Part shown: positions 1 to 8,639 of the stretch, piece after piece
Layout of the letters: every line of letters starts with the position of its first letter
Position numbering within the stretch: the first letter of the stretch is position 1
Source of the DNA: an uncultured Mycoplasmatota bacterium
GTDB taxonomy: Bacteria > Bacillota_I > Bacilli_A > RF39 > UBA660
Direction: 5' to 3'
DNA: 28,209 nucleotides
NCBI GenBank assembly: GCA_900553855.1
Contig: USFG01000014.1
Location: 1 to 28,209 of the forward strand
Translations under genes and position numbers: made by a program
The notes under the pieces: generated by a model
What the model saw: the letters and a program-made list of their open reading frames with translations, nothing else
Told to the model about the DNA's origin: nothing
The model's database searches: none

Positions 1-970
<970 letters not shown>

Positions 971-1024
971 TATAATAAAGAATTTGATGAGTACATTATC
1001 TTGTTTTTAAAGGACAAAATCCTT

Positions 1025-1130
1025 AATTGGTGACAATAGCTAAGTGGATACACCTCTTCCCATCCCGAACAGAGAAGTTAAGCACTTAAACGCCGAAGAT
1101 AGTGAATGCGAAAATAGGTAGTTGCCAATT
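1025..1130 (+). rRNA. rrf: 5S ribosomal RNA, short form
   Basis: It starts about 54 bases after the 23S end. The closing stem is AATTGG (1025-1030) with CCAATT (1125-1130). The conserved loop block CCCATCCCGAACAGAGAAG and GTTAAGC are present. The total of about 106 nt is shorter than the usual 115-120; the missing bases are in the helix IV/V arm (GAAGATAGTGAATGCGAAAATAG). This shortened arm resembles mycoplasma 5S rRNAs. The closing stem runs straight into a run of ten T (1129-1138), so stem plus U tract may also end rrn transcription. Ends are approximate. Confidence 0.93.
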
Positions 1131-1169
1131 TTTTTTTTGCAATTTTTTTGCTTTAGATGTAAACCCGTA

Positions 1170-1198
1170 TTTACAATTAATATTTGATACAATATAAT
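1170..1198 (+). promoter_or_regulatory. Sigma-A promoter for tsaE
   Basis: TTTACA (1170-1175), a 17-base spacer and a perfect TATAAT (1193-1198), followed by AGGTGA (1205-1210) and the tsaE ATG. The leader is therefore very short. Confidence 0.85.
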
Positions 1199-1216
1199 AA
1201 GTATAGGTGATAAGAT

Positions 1217-1669
1217 ATGGATTATAAATATACATCAAGAAGTATTGATGACACTATGGAATTAGCTGAAAATATTGAATCAGAAAAATTTCCCGGCATG
1301 GTTATATGTCTAGATGGTGAATTAGGTAGTGGTAAAACCGTATTTGTTAAAGGGTTTGCTAAATCACTAGGAATTTCTGAAACAATTACTAGTCCAACAT
1401 TTAATTTAATTAAAGAATATGAATCAGGAGAAATGCCACTATATCATATGGATGTTTATAGATTAGAAGGTAAATGTGAAACAGTTGGTTTCAATGATTA
1501 TTTCAATAAAGACGGAGTTTGTATCATTGAATGGTCAGATATGATATGTGATTGTTTACCTGAAGAAAGATTACAAATCGATTTTAAAATAATTGATGAA
1601 AATACTCGTGTTCTAGTATTAAAACCATATGGTCAAAAATATGTTGATTTAGTAGAATCAGTACTATAA
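1217..1669 (+). CDS. tsaE: tRNA threonylcarbamoyladenosine biosynthesis ATPase TsaE
   Basis: TsaE (Bacillus YdiB) is the ATPase that supports the TsaB-TsaD complex in making the universal t6A37 modification on tRNAs reading ANN codons; it acts in the cytoplasm. The 150 residues match the family's usual length. The P-loop GELGSGKT is at about residues 31-38, with the family block TSPTFNLIKEYE (about 58-69) and YHMDVYRLE after it. The ATG has AGGTGA six bases upstream. It opens the conserved order tsaE-tsaB-rimI-tsaD just after the rRNA genes. Its stop codon lies inside the left arm of a terminator hairpin, so it is at least partly a separate transcript from tsaB. Family assignment is firm. Confidence 0.95.
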   Translation: MDYKYTSRSIDDTMELAENIESEKFPGMVICLDGELGSGKTVFVKGFAKSLGISETITSPTFNLIKEYESGEMPLYHMDVYRLEGKCETVGFNDYFNKDGVCIIEWSDMICDCLPEERLQIDFKIIDENTRVLVLKPYGQKYVDLVESVL

Positions 1670-1696
1670 TAATGCAAAAAAGCATTATTTTTTTTT
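1668..1696 (+). terminator. Intrinsic terminator after tsaE
   Basis: AATAATGC (1668-1675), loop AAAAAA, GCATTATT (1682-1689) and then seven T. It overlaps the tsaE stop codon. A longer reading frame for tsaB starting at 1672 would begin inside this hairpin, which argues against that start. Confidence 0.85.
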
Positions 1697-1713
1697 GTAA
1701 TTTATTGTATAAT
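1690..1713 (+). promoter_or_regulatory. Probable promoter for tsaB
   Basis: A perfect TATAAT at 1708-1713 lies 25 bases before the tsaB ATG. The -35 region falls on the T run of the preceding terminator and is a poor match, so only the -10 is well supported. Confidence 0.5.
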
Positions 1714-1737
1714 ATAGGCATATTGGAGGTTGTTAAT

Positions 1738-2313
1738 ATGTTAAAATTATTTATAAGTACCTATAATGAATTAATTCAAATCGGATTATTTAAAGATAAT
1801 GATTTATTTGACAAAAGTGAATTTGAAACTTACAAAAGCCACAGTGAGTTCATTGTTACTATGATTAAAGAAATATTAGAAAGAAACAAACTAAACGTTT
1901 CAAACTTAAATGAAATAATAGTGGTTAATGGTCCAGGATCATTTACTGGGACTCGTTTAGGTGTTACCGATGCCAAAATGCTTGCTTTTACCTTAAACAT
2001 TCCTATCAAAACAATCACAAGCATCGAAGCCATCGCATTAAGTGTACCTGAAAAAGATAAAATTATTTGTATATCAGATAATAAAGGAAAATATATTGGT
2101 GAATTCAAAGATAATAAACTAATTAAGGACATTTATTACATTAAAAATGATTTAGCTGAAGAATTGTTTTCTAATACCAAAGATAAAGTATATATTGATC
2201 AAAAAATAGATCTAGATAAAATTTCAAATCAATTATCAACATTAAATCCCGTAAATGTTCATTTAGCTAATCCAATATATATAAAAACTATCGAGGCATT
2301 AAGTGATAAGTAA
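1738..2313 (+). CDS. tsaB: tRNA threonylcarbamoyladenosine biosynthesis protein TsaB
   Basis: TsaB (YdiC) is the inactive ASKHA-fold partner of TsaD in t6A synthesis. The diagnostic block GPGSFTGTRLGVTDAKMLA is present at about residues 64-82. The chosen start is the ATG at 1738 (MLKLFISTYN), which has TTGGAGG nine bases upstream. It gives 191 residues beginning at the first beta strand. An upstream ATG at 1672 would add 22 residues encoded within a terminator hairpin and is rejected. The C-terminal half is short and lysine-rich, as in other minimal Firmicutes. It overlaps rimI by 11 bases, which suggests translational coupling. Confidence 0.92.
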   Translation: MLKLFISTYNELIQIGLFKDNDLFDKSEFETYKSHSEFIVTMIKEILERNKLNVSNLNEIIVVNGPGSFTGTRLGVTDAKMLAFTLNIPIKTITSIEAIALSVPEKDKIICISDNKGKYIGEFKDNKLIKDIYYIKNDLAEELFSNTKDKVYIDQKIDLDKISNQLSTLNPVNVHLANPIYIKTIEALSDK

Positions 2314-2710
2314 ATTAACAAAAGAAGAAGTTCAAGAAGTTATACAGCTAGGAACAATGTTAAATCCTAACTTTTCAAAACTTTTTCATATTGAAAATTT
2401 AAATCCAAATGAAACAATTTATATATATAAAGAAAATAATATTAATAAAGGATTTATTCACATTCAAAACGGACTAGATATAATAGATCTATTAAACATA
2501 ATAGTTAAACCAGAATATCAGAATCAAGGAATTGGTAGTGTTCTTCTTAAATATATAATTGATAATAAACAAGATAAAAAAATAATGTTAGAAGTAAGAT
2601 CAAAAAATATTAACGCCATCAAATTATATCAAAAATATGATTTTAAAATTATAAACATTCGCAAAAATTATTACAAAGACGACGATGCAATAATTATGGA
2701 AAGGAATTAA
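2303..2710 (+). CDS. rimI: GNAT N-acetyltransferase, RimI-type
   Basis: RimI acetylates the N-terminal alanine of ribosomal protein S18 in well-studied bacteria, using acetyl-CoA. The acetyl-CoA site is visible as IVKPEYQNQGIGSVLLKYII (about residues 70-89; Q/RxxGxG/A type), followed by the usual NINAIKLYQKYDFKIINIRKNYY end block. Start is GTG at 2303 with GAGG at 2293-2296; it overlaps the tsaB end. Length (135) is normal. The position between tsaB and tsaD is the same as in Bacillus (ydiCDE). Substrate is inferred from family and context only; the GNAT fold is certain. Confidence 0.88.
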   Translation: MISKLTKEEVQEVIQLGTMLNPNFSKLFHIENLNPNETIYIYKENNINKGFIHIQNGLDIIDLLNIIVKPEYQNQGIGSVLLKYIIDNKQDKKIMLEVRSKNINAIKLYQKYDFKIINIRKNYYKDDDAIIMERN

Positions 2711-2712
2711 AT

Positions 2713-3717
2713 ATGAAAGATGTATATATATTAGCCATAGAATCTTCTTGTGATGAAACAAGTATGTCAATAATTAAAAATGGAACAGAAGATGTAGCAA
2801 CAACTGTTTTAACCCAAATGAATACCCATGCATTATATGGTGGAGTAGTACCAGAAATAGCAAGTAGAATGCATACTGAAAGCATTACTTTAGTGTTAGA
2901 AGACATGTTAAGTAAAACAGATTTAACATTGAATGATATTGATGCTGTTGCTGTTACATATGGTCCCGGACTTTTAGGAAGCTTATTAGTTGGTGTAGAA
3001 GCCGCTAAAATAATTTCATTAGTTTATAATAAACCTTTAATTAAAGTAAATCACATTGCTGGCCATATCTATGCTAATAATTTAGTTAAAAAAATGGAAT
3101 TTCCATTACTTGCATTAGTAGTTAGTGGTGGACATACTGAATTAGTATTAATGGAAGATGATTACAAATTCAAAGTATTAGCAAGTACTATGGATGATGC
3201 AATTGGTGAAGTATATGATAAAGTAGCTAGAGTTTTAGATTTACCATATCCAGGAGGTCCGAATATTGAACGATTCGCTGAGCAAGGAACTCCAAGTTAC
3301 AACTTACCAATACCACTTAATAACAATGAATTAAATTTCTCATTTAGTGGTTTAAAGAGTGCTGTCATTAATTTAGTACATAATGAAAAACAAAGAGGAA
3401 ATGAAATTAGAAAATATGACCTTGCTTGTTCTTTTCAAACTATCGCAATTGATGAACTAATAAGAAAAACAGAACTTGCTCTTCAAAAATATAATTGTCA
3501 AAAAATGATAGTTGCCGGTGGGGTATCTGCTAATAAATATTTAAGATCAAAAATAGAAGCACTTGCTCAAAAATATAACGTTGATTTAACTATTCCTCCA
3601 ATAAAATACTGTACTGACAATGCCGCAATGATAGGTTGTGCTGCATATCCATTATATTTAAACAGAGAATTTACCGATTTAAATTTAAATGCCAGTAGCA
3701 CAGCAGATTTATTCTAA
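2713..3717 (+). CDS. tsaD: tRNA N6-adenosine threonylcarbamoyltransferase TsaD
   Basis: TsaD (formerly Gcp/YdiE) transfers threonylcarbamoyl from the adenylate to A37 of ANN-decoding tRNAs. The ASKHA N-terminus reads YILAIESSCDETS (residues 5-17). The iron-binding pair is in NHIAGHIYA (H114 and H118). The PYPGGP loop and late motif YCTDNAAMIG (about residues 296-305), carrying the third metal ligand Asp, are present. Full length at 334 residues. It starts two bases after the rimI stop. With tsaE and tsaB it completes the bacterial t6A set except TsaC, which is not in this window. tRNA-Thr(CGT) at 26661 has A37 and is an expected substrate. Confidence 0.97.
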   Translation: MKDVYILAIESSCDETSMSIIKNGTEDVATTVLTQMNTHALYGGVVPEIASRMHTESITLVLEDMLSKTDLTLNDIDAVAVTYGPGLLGSLLVGVEAAKIISLVYNKPLIKVNHIAGHIYANNLVKKMEFPLLALVVSGGHTELVLMEDDYKFKVLASTMDDAIGEVYDKVARVLDLPYPGGPNIERFAEQGTPSYNLPIPLNNNELNFSFSGLKSAVINLVHNEKQRGNEIRKYDLACSFQTIAIDELIRKTELALQKYNCQKMIVAGGVSANKYLRSKIEALAQKYNVDLTIPPIKYCTDNAAMIGCAAYPLYLNREFTDLNLNASSTADLF

Positions 3718-3761
3718 CTTGAAAAAATAACACATATATAGTAATATGTAATAGATGGAAT

Positions 3762-3866
3762 ATGAAGAAAAAAGAAAAAGATATTAAATTTTATATACTA
3801 GTATCACTTGCTATAATTTTACCAGTTTTAATTTCAGTACTGTATATTATTTTACTATCAAAATAA
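3762..3866 (+). CDS. Small single-pass membrane peptide (34 aa)
   Basis: The frame reads MKKKEKDIKFYILVSLAIIL, then about 13 more hydrophobic residues, then SK and stop. It has a lysine-rich start, one membrane span of about 24 residues and a short tail, which predicts N-in topology. A terminator begins three bases after the stop, so the frame ends neatly with its transcription unit. The ribosome site is weak (ATGGAA just upstream). It sits alone between tsaD and a ZIP transporter. No family recognised; it could be chance AT-rich sequence. Confidence 0.45.
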   Translation: MKKKEKDIKFYILVSLAIILPVLISVLYIILLSK

Positions 3867-3868
3867 TT

Positions 3869-3899
3869 TAAACCCAAACAAATAAAGGGTTTTTATTTT
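3869..3899 (+). terminator. Intrinsic terminator before the first ZIP gene
   Basis: AAACCC (3870-3875), an 11-base A-rich loop, GGGTTT (3887-3892), then a T-rich tract to 3899. The stem is short but the U tract is good. It separates the tsaD region from the ZIP-yebC-rluA group. Confidence 0.7.
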
Positions 3900-3918
3900 C
3901 CAATTATTCTTGTATAAT
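3890..3918 (+). promoter_or_regulatory. Probable promoter for ZIP-yebC-rluA
   Basis: A perfect TATAAT at 3913-3918 with a T-rich weak -35 (TTTTTA, 3890-3895) at 17 bases. Transcription would start near 3925, only about 10 bases before the GTG and 19 before the alternative AUA start of the ZIP gene. Confidence 0.6.
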
Positions 3919-3934
3919 AGTTACGTACAAAGAG

Positions 3935-4666
3935 GTGATAAAAATAAAATTATTATTAAATTTAATAGCTGGTTTATTCTTTTTAATAGGTGTCCTAATA
4001 TCATTAAAAAATAAAAATAATAAATCATTAGTCAACATTAGTGTTGCATCCGCATTTATAGTGCTAATATATTTAGCAATTTTTGATATTCTTCCTGAAT
4101 GTTTAGAAATGTTAGGAACTGAAAAAATATACTTATTATTTATTGGCATATTAGCCGGATTTTTAAGTATTTTACTATTAGAGAAATTAATACCAAATCA
4201 CAGTCATTATGAAAATTTAGAACATCATGAAAAACATTTGAATCATATCGGCATAATAACCTCATTAGCGCTTATTTTACACAACATCGTTGAAGGAATA
4301 AGTATTTATGCCATATCATCTAGTGATTTAAAATCAGGCCTATTATGTCTATTTGGTGTTGGAATGCACAATATCCCTTTTGGTATTGAAATAACAACCC
4401 TATTAAATAAAGAAAAAACAAATAAAAAGTGGATATACCTAACTTTATTAACATTTTCTACTTTTATTGGAGGTTTAATAATTTTACTCTTTGAAAAATA
4501 CATGACAGACCTATTATTAGGTTTCATGTTAAGCCTATCTTTAGGAATGATTTTATATCTTCTAATATTTGAATTATTCACTGAATTAAAAGAAAATTTT
4601 AATAAATCAAGTATCATTGGAATAATAATTGGCCTAATCGTAATGATTATTGGCCTAATAATATAA
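3935..4666 (+). CDS. ZIP family metal transporter (first copy)
   Basis: ZIP proteins move Zn2+ or other divalent metals into the cytoplasm. Eight hydrophobic segments are visible. The metal-site helices carry LHNIVEGISIYA and MHNIPFGIEI, and a His-rich cytoplasmic loop (HSHYENLEHHEKHLNH) precedes them, as in the ZIP/GufA group. 243 residues is normal. The start is odd: the only normal start codon is GTG at 3935, but it overlaps the Shine-Dalgarno AGAGGTGA (3931-3938). That site is correctly spaced for an in-frame ATA at 3944. yebC follows 22 bases later and is probably co-transcribed. Metal specificity cannot be read from sequence. Confidence 0.88.
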   Translation: MIKIKLLLNLIAGLFFLIGVLISLKNKNNKSLVNISVASAFIVLIYLAIFDILPECLEMLGTEKIYLLFIGILAGFLSILLLEKLIPNHSHYENLEHHEKHLNHIGIITSLALILHNIVEGISIYAISSSDLKSGLLCLFGVGMHNIPFGIEITTLLNKEKTNKKWIYLTLLTFSTFIGGLIILLFEKYMTDLLLGFMLSLSLGMILYLLIFELFTELKENFNKSSIIGIIIGLIVMIIGLII

Positions 4667-4687
4667 TAAAGAAAGAAGGAAATATAT

Positions 4688-5404
4688 ATGGGAAGAGCAT
4701 ATGAAGTAAGAAAAGCAAGTATTCAAAAAACAGGAGCAATGAAAGCAAAATTATATAGTAACTACGCCAAAGAAATATATTTAGCTGCTAAAGGAAATCC
4801 TGAAATCGAAACAAATATTAATTTAAAAAGAGTTTGTGAAAAAGCTAAAAAAGAACAAGTACCTAGTGATATCATAAATAGAGCAATTGATAAGGCTAAA
4901 GGAGCCGGTGGAGAAGACTATCAAGAAGTAATTTATGAAGGATTTGGTCCTGGAAATAGTACATTCATAATTAAAACCTTAACAGACAATGTAAATCGTA
5001 CTGTAAGTTTTGTTAGAACAGCATTTAATAAAGTCCATAAATCATTAGGTGTAACCAATTCAGTATCATATAATTATGATTATCTAGGTGTAATTGTATT
5101 TTATAGTGATAAAGAAGAAGAAATCTTTGAAGCATTATTAAATGAAGGAATCGAATTAGTAGATTTCAATAACGAAAATGGCAAAATTACAATATCATGT
5201 AATCCAACTGATTTTCATCGTGTTAAAGACGTTGTTGAAAAAATAGAACCGAATGTTGAATACATTTATGATGAAATTGGAAACTTTGCTAAAGAAGAAA
5301 TAACTCTAACTGGCGAAGATAAAGAACTATATGATCGTCTTTACAATATGTTAGAAGAAATAGACGATGTAACTGCTATCTATACAAACGTTAAAGAAGA
5401 TTAA
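4688..5404 (+). CDS. YebC/TACO1 family protein, YeeI/YebC2 type
   Basis: The family start is MGRAYEVRKASIQKTGAMKA, with the family blocks VPSDIINRAIDKAKG, YEGFGPGNSTFIIKTLTDN and NRTVSFVRTAFNK following. The MGRAYEVRKAS start and 238-residue length place it in the YeeN/YeeI branch rather than classic YebC (MAGHSKW start). YebC proteins were long named transcription regulators. More recent work on the family points to a translation role at proline-rich stalls, which fits a mitochondrial relative (TACO1); this is family knowledge, not seen here. AAGAAGGAAA precedes the ATG. The next gene starts one base after its stop. Confidence 0.92.
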   Translation: MGRAYEVRKASIQKTGAMKAKLYSNYAKEIYLAAKGNPEIETNINLKRVCEKAKKEQVPSDIINRAIDKAKGAGGEDYQEVIYEGFGPGNSTFIIKTLTDNVNRTVSFVRTAFNKVHKSLGVTNSVSYNYDYLGVIVFYSDKEEEIFEALLNEGIELVDFNNENGKITISCNPTDFHRVKDVVEKIEPNVEYIYDEIGNFAKEEITLTGEDKELYDRLYNMLEEIDDVTAIYTNVKED

Positions 5405-5405
5405 T

Positions 5406-6065
5406 ATGAAAAAATTAAATATTGCTTTTGAAGATAAAAATATTTTAGTAATAAATAAACCATCTGGAGTTTTAACAATCGCAACAGATAAAGAAAAAGA
5501 AAAAACACTTTATCATGAAGTCTATAATTATTTACACAAAAAGAATCAAAAAGTATTTATTGTAAATAGATTAGATAAAGACACATCCGGATTTGTCGTA
5601 TTTGCAAAAAATGAAAAAGCAAAATTAAGATTTCAATCAACTTGGGATAAAGTAATAAGAAAATATTATGGAGTAGTTATTGGTAAAATTGAAGAACCAA
5701 ATAAAGTTATTAACTATATGTATGAAGGAAAAGATTTAAAAACATATGTTACAAATGATAAAAACAAAGGTAAAAAATGTATTACCGAATACACTCCTAT
5801 TAAAAATACTAATAAATATACATTGTTAGATATTAACATCAAAACAGGAAGAAAAAATCAAATAAGAGCAACCCTTTCTAGTTTGGGACATCCTTTAATA
5901 GGCGATAAAAAATATGGTGCAACCAAAAATCCTATTAGTAGATTAGGACTTCATAATTATTATTTAAAATTTAATCATCCAATTACCAATGCTCAAATTG
6001 AACTTACTACTAAAGTTCCAAAAGAATTTGCTGAAATATTTGAAATAAAAAAGATATCATCCTAA
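5406..6065 (+). CDS. RluA-family pseudouridine synthase without S4 domain
   Basis: Converts a uridine in rRNA or tRNA to pseudouridine. Motif I is FEDKNILVINKPSGVL (8-23), motif II is NRLDKDTSGFVVFAKN with catalytic D57, and the late motif is IKTGRKNQIRATLSSLGHPL. The usual His of HRLD is Asn here (N54). There is no N-terminal S4 RNA-binding domain, and 219 residues is a compact RluA/RluC-like size. It starts one base after yebC, so the two are coupled. The last nine bases overlap the end of the convergent ZIP gene. Target base is unknown; a second, S4-containing synthase is at 19593. Confidence 0.9.
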   Translation: MKKLNIAFEDKNILVINKPSGVLTIATDKEKEKTLYHEVYNYLHKKNQKVFIVNRLDKDTSGFVVFAKNEKAKLRFQSTWDKVIRKYYGVVIGKIEEPNKVINYMYEGKDLKTYVTNDKNKGKKCITEYTPIKNTNKYTLLDINIKTGRKNQIRATLSSLGHPLIGDKKYGATKNPISRLGLHNYYLKFNHPITNAQIELTTKVPKEFAEIFEIKKISS

Positions 6066-6857
6066 AGAGATATCTAAAAACATCATAATAATAAATCCAA
6101 TTATTAAATAAAGAGCCATACGTTCTTTATTTTTATTTTGCATTGCCTCAGGCACTAATTCCGTAACAATTACATAAAACATTGATCCAGCAGCTAAAGA
6201 TAGTAAAAATGGTAATAAAATAGGTAACCTAAGAGCAATTAAAACTCCAATAACTCCACCAATTGGTTCAACTATAGCAGTTAATCCACCAATAACAAAT
6301 GATTTAAATTTACTATAACCATTTTTATATAACGGAAAACTAATAGCAGAACCTTCTGGAAAATTTTGAATACCAATTCCTATTGCTAATGATATAGCAG
6401 CCATAATACTTGAAATACTCCCATAATATACACCAGCAAAAGCAACACCAATTGCCATTCCTTCAGGAAAATTATGAATAGTCATCGAAAGTAATAAATT
6501 ATTAACATTATTTTTTTTCTTATTTCTTTTTATTTTCTTTAATTTTTTTTCTTTCTTATTATACAAATAATCGCAAAAATAAATTAATAAAGCCCCAACC
6601 ATAATTCCAATAGAAAGTAGTATAGATGCATTACAACCAATATCATCCGAACTATCCAGTGCCGGAATAATTAAAGAAAAAATTGAACTTGAAAGCATAA
6701 TACCAGCAGATATACTAAGAAGAATATCCATTAAATTTTGATTAACTTTTTTAACCAAAAATACAAGAGCAGCTCCTAGTGCTGTAACCAAAAATGTAAA
6801 TGTACAAGCAAGCAATGCCTGATAAATTGGATTTAATTCAATAAAAAAATCTACCAT
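6057..6857 (-). CDS. ZIP family metal transporter (second copy, ZupT/GufA-like)
   Basis: Eight membrane spans. The metal-site helices are MTIHNFPEGMAIGVAF and IGIQNFPEGSAIS, the classic pair of ZIP/GufA zinc transporters, and a lysine-rich cytoplasmic loop lies between spans 3 and 4. Length 266 residues. It lies 30 bases after rnj on the same strand. The ATG (6857-6855) has no Shine-Dalgarno sequence and sits in the descending arm of a 15-bp hairpin followed by seven T that are themselves codons 4-6. This is the rnj terminator or an attenuator. The stop is TGA, inside the end of the convergent rluA-type gene. It is only about as related to the first ZIP as the family average, so it is not a recent duplicate. 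Confidence 0.92.
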   Translation of the reverse strand: MVDFFIELNPIYQALLACTFTFLVTALGAALVFLVKKVNQNLMDILLSISAGIMLSSSIFSLIIPALDSSDDIGCNASILLSIGIMVGALLIYFCDYLYNKKEKKLKKIKRNKKKNNVNNLLLSMTIHNFPEGMAIGVAFAGVYYGSISSIMAAISLAIGIGIQNFPEGSAISFPLYKNGYSKFKSFVIGGLTAIVEPIGGVIGVLIALRLPILLPFLLSLAAGSMFYVIVTELVPEAMQNKNKERMALYLIIGFIIMMFLDISLG

Positions 6858-6877
6858 ACTATATAGTATGATAGATT
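6843..6877 (-). terminator. Terminator hairpin spanning the ZIP start codon
   Basis: The arms at 6863-6877 and 6848-6862 form a palindrome of 30 bases with one mismatch, which is a G-U pair in the minus-strand RNA. Its core is CATACTATATAGTATG (6855-6870). Seven T follow in the RNA sense (6849-6843). It ends the rnj transcript, and the start codon of the downstream ZIP gene is inside the stem. Confidence 0.85.
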
Positions 6878-6887
6878 CTAAAATATG

Positions 6888-8552
6888 TTAATTTTTAACT
6901 TCCATTATAACTGGTATAATTATAGGCCTTCTACCTGTTAACTCATTAATAAATGGTGATAATTCTAAAATAATTTGATTTTTTAAATCTACATAACTAT
7001 AACCATTTTTAAGGGATTCTCTAACAACACCATTAACTTTATCTTCGATATTTTTAATTAATTCCGCATTCTCATTAACTAAAATAAATCCTCTAGTAGT
7101 AATATTTGGTTTAAGTAAAAGTTCTCTCGTATTTGGATTAACATTTATAATAACACATAAAATACCTTCTTTTGACATGAATTGACGATCTCTAATAACA
7201 GTAGATCCAACATCTCCAATTCTAGATCCATCAACATATATATCACCTGCTTGAATATGTTTGCCAATTCTTGCACCATCTTTAGTTAATTCAACAGAAT
7301 CACCATTTTTACAAATAAAGATATTTTCTTTAGGTATTCCACATAAATTAGCTAAATCACCATGTGTTTTAAGCATTCTATATTCACCATGAATTGGCAT
7401 AAAATACTCAGGTTTAATAATTCTAAGCATCCATTTAAGTTCTTCTTGTTTAGCATGTCCTGAAGTATGAATATCAGATAATTCCGAATTTGTATAAACT
7501 CTTACACCCTTCAAATATAACTTATTAATAATTTTATTAATTGAAGCCTTATTTCCCGGAATTGGACTAGAAGAGAATACAACAATATCATCAGGTAATA
7601 ATGAAATTTGTTTATGCGTTCCATTAGCAATTCTAGATAAAGCCGCTAGAGGTTCCCCTTGAGAACCAGTACATAAAATACAAATTTGATTCTTCTTTAA
7701 ATCTTTAGCCTCATTAGCATCAATAAATATTGTTTTATCAGTAATTAAATTATTCTTAATTGCAATCTCTTTCGCATTTTCCATTGATCTACCAAAAGTA
7801 ACGATCTTACGATTATTCTTTCTACAAGTTTCCACAATGTGTTTAATACGATAAATATTAGATGCAAATGTCGCAATAATAATTCTAGAAGTATGCATTG
7901 CAAATACATCATTAAGTGCTTCATCTACCAAAGACTCACTATTAGAGTATCCAGGAACACAGGCATTTGTACTATCGGCAAGTAAAATCTTAACGCCTTC
8001 CTTCCCAAGTTCAGCCATCTTATGAATATCAGCCATCGGTCCAATAGGTGTTAAATCAAACTTAAAATCACCAGTTTCAAATATTGTACCATTTGGTGTC
8101 TTAATAACAACTGCATAACTTCCCGGAATAGAGTGTGTAGTTCCTACAAAAGAAACTGTCATATATTTAAACTTTAACACAGTATCCGCATCAAACTCTT
8201 TTAAGTTTTTATATTCTATATTTTTATCTTCAAACTTTTTAACAATTAAATCACATGCAATTTTAGAAGCATAAATAACTGGAATATTAACATTTTGTAG
8301 TAAGAAAGTAATACCACCAATATGATCTTCGTGTCCATGAGTTATAACTAATGCTTTAATTTTATCTTCATTTTGTTTTAAATATGTAATATCTTGAATA
8401 ACATAATCTACTCCTAAAAGCCCTGCTTCTGGAAACATAACACCAGCATCAATAATGATAATCTCGTTTTTATGTTCAATAACATACATATTTTTTCCAA
8501 CTTCACCTAATCCACCTAAAGCGAATATAGACGTAACTTCCTCATTTTTCAT
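6888..8552 (-). CDS. rnj: Ribonuclease J
   Basis: RNase J is the 5'-3' exonuclease and endonuclease of Firmicutes, central to mRNA decay and rRNA end processing. It has a metallo-beta-lactamase core with THGHEDHIGG (residues 71-80: H72, H74, D76, H77 as zinc ligands). The beta-CASP motifs follow (ETGDFKFDLTPI; LLADSTNA; ILCTGSQGEPLAALSR; HTSGHA; MPIHGEYRML), and then the C-terminal domain ending RRPIIIPVIMEV. 554 residues is full length. AAGGAGG precedes the ATG. A single promoter with 17-bp spacing lies upstream. RNase J1 and J2 cannot be told apart here, but the complete active site favours J1. Confidence 0.95.
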   Translation of the reverse strand: MKNEEVTSIFALGGLGEVGKNMYVIEHKNEIIIIDAGVMFPEAGLLGVDYVIQDITYLKQNEDKIKALVITHGHEDHIGGITFLLQNVNIPVIYASKIACDLIVKKFEDKNIEYKNLKEFDADTVLKFKYMTVSFVGTTHSIPGSYAVVIKTPNGTIFETGDFKFDLTPIGPMADIHKMAELGKEGVKILLADSTNACVPGYSNSESLVDEALNDVFAMHTSRIIIATFASNIYRIKHIVETCRKNNRKIVTFGRSMENAKEIAIKNNLITDKTIFIDANEAKDLKKNQICILCTGSQGEPLAALSRIANGTHKQISLLPDDIVVFSSSPIPGNKASINKIINKLYLKGVRVYTNSELSDIHTSGHAKQEELKWMLRIIKPEYFMPIHGEYRMLKTHGDLANLCGIPKENIFICKNGDSVELTKDGARIGKHIQAGDIYVDGSRIGDVGSTVIRDRQFMSKEGILCVIINVNPNTRELLLKPNITTRGFILVNENAELIKNIEDKVNGVVRESLKNGYSYVDLKNQIILELSPFINELTGRRPIIIPVIMEVKN

Positions 8553-8610
8553 ATATATCTTCCTCCTTAATAACTTAATAAAAAAATTTAAAAGTTCAAA
8601 TTGCTAAATA

Positions 8611-8639
8611 ATTATAGTACATTTCTTTCATTTTGTCTA
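8611..8639 (-). promoter_or_regulatory. Sigma-A promoter for rnj
   Basis: Read on the minus strand: TAGACA (8639-8634), 17 bases, TATAAT (8616-8611). The leader to the rnj ATG is about 50 bases. Confidence 0.85.

Noticed and set aside
1672..1737. Upstream ATG adding 22 residues to TsaB
   Set aside because: It begins inside the tsaE terminator hairpin and lacks a ribosome site; the ATG at 1738 has TTGGAGG and gives the family's normal start.
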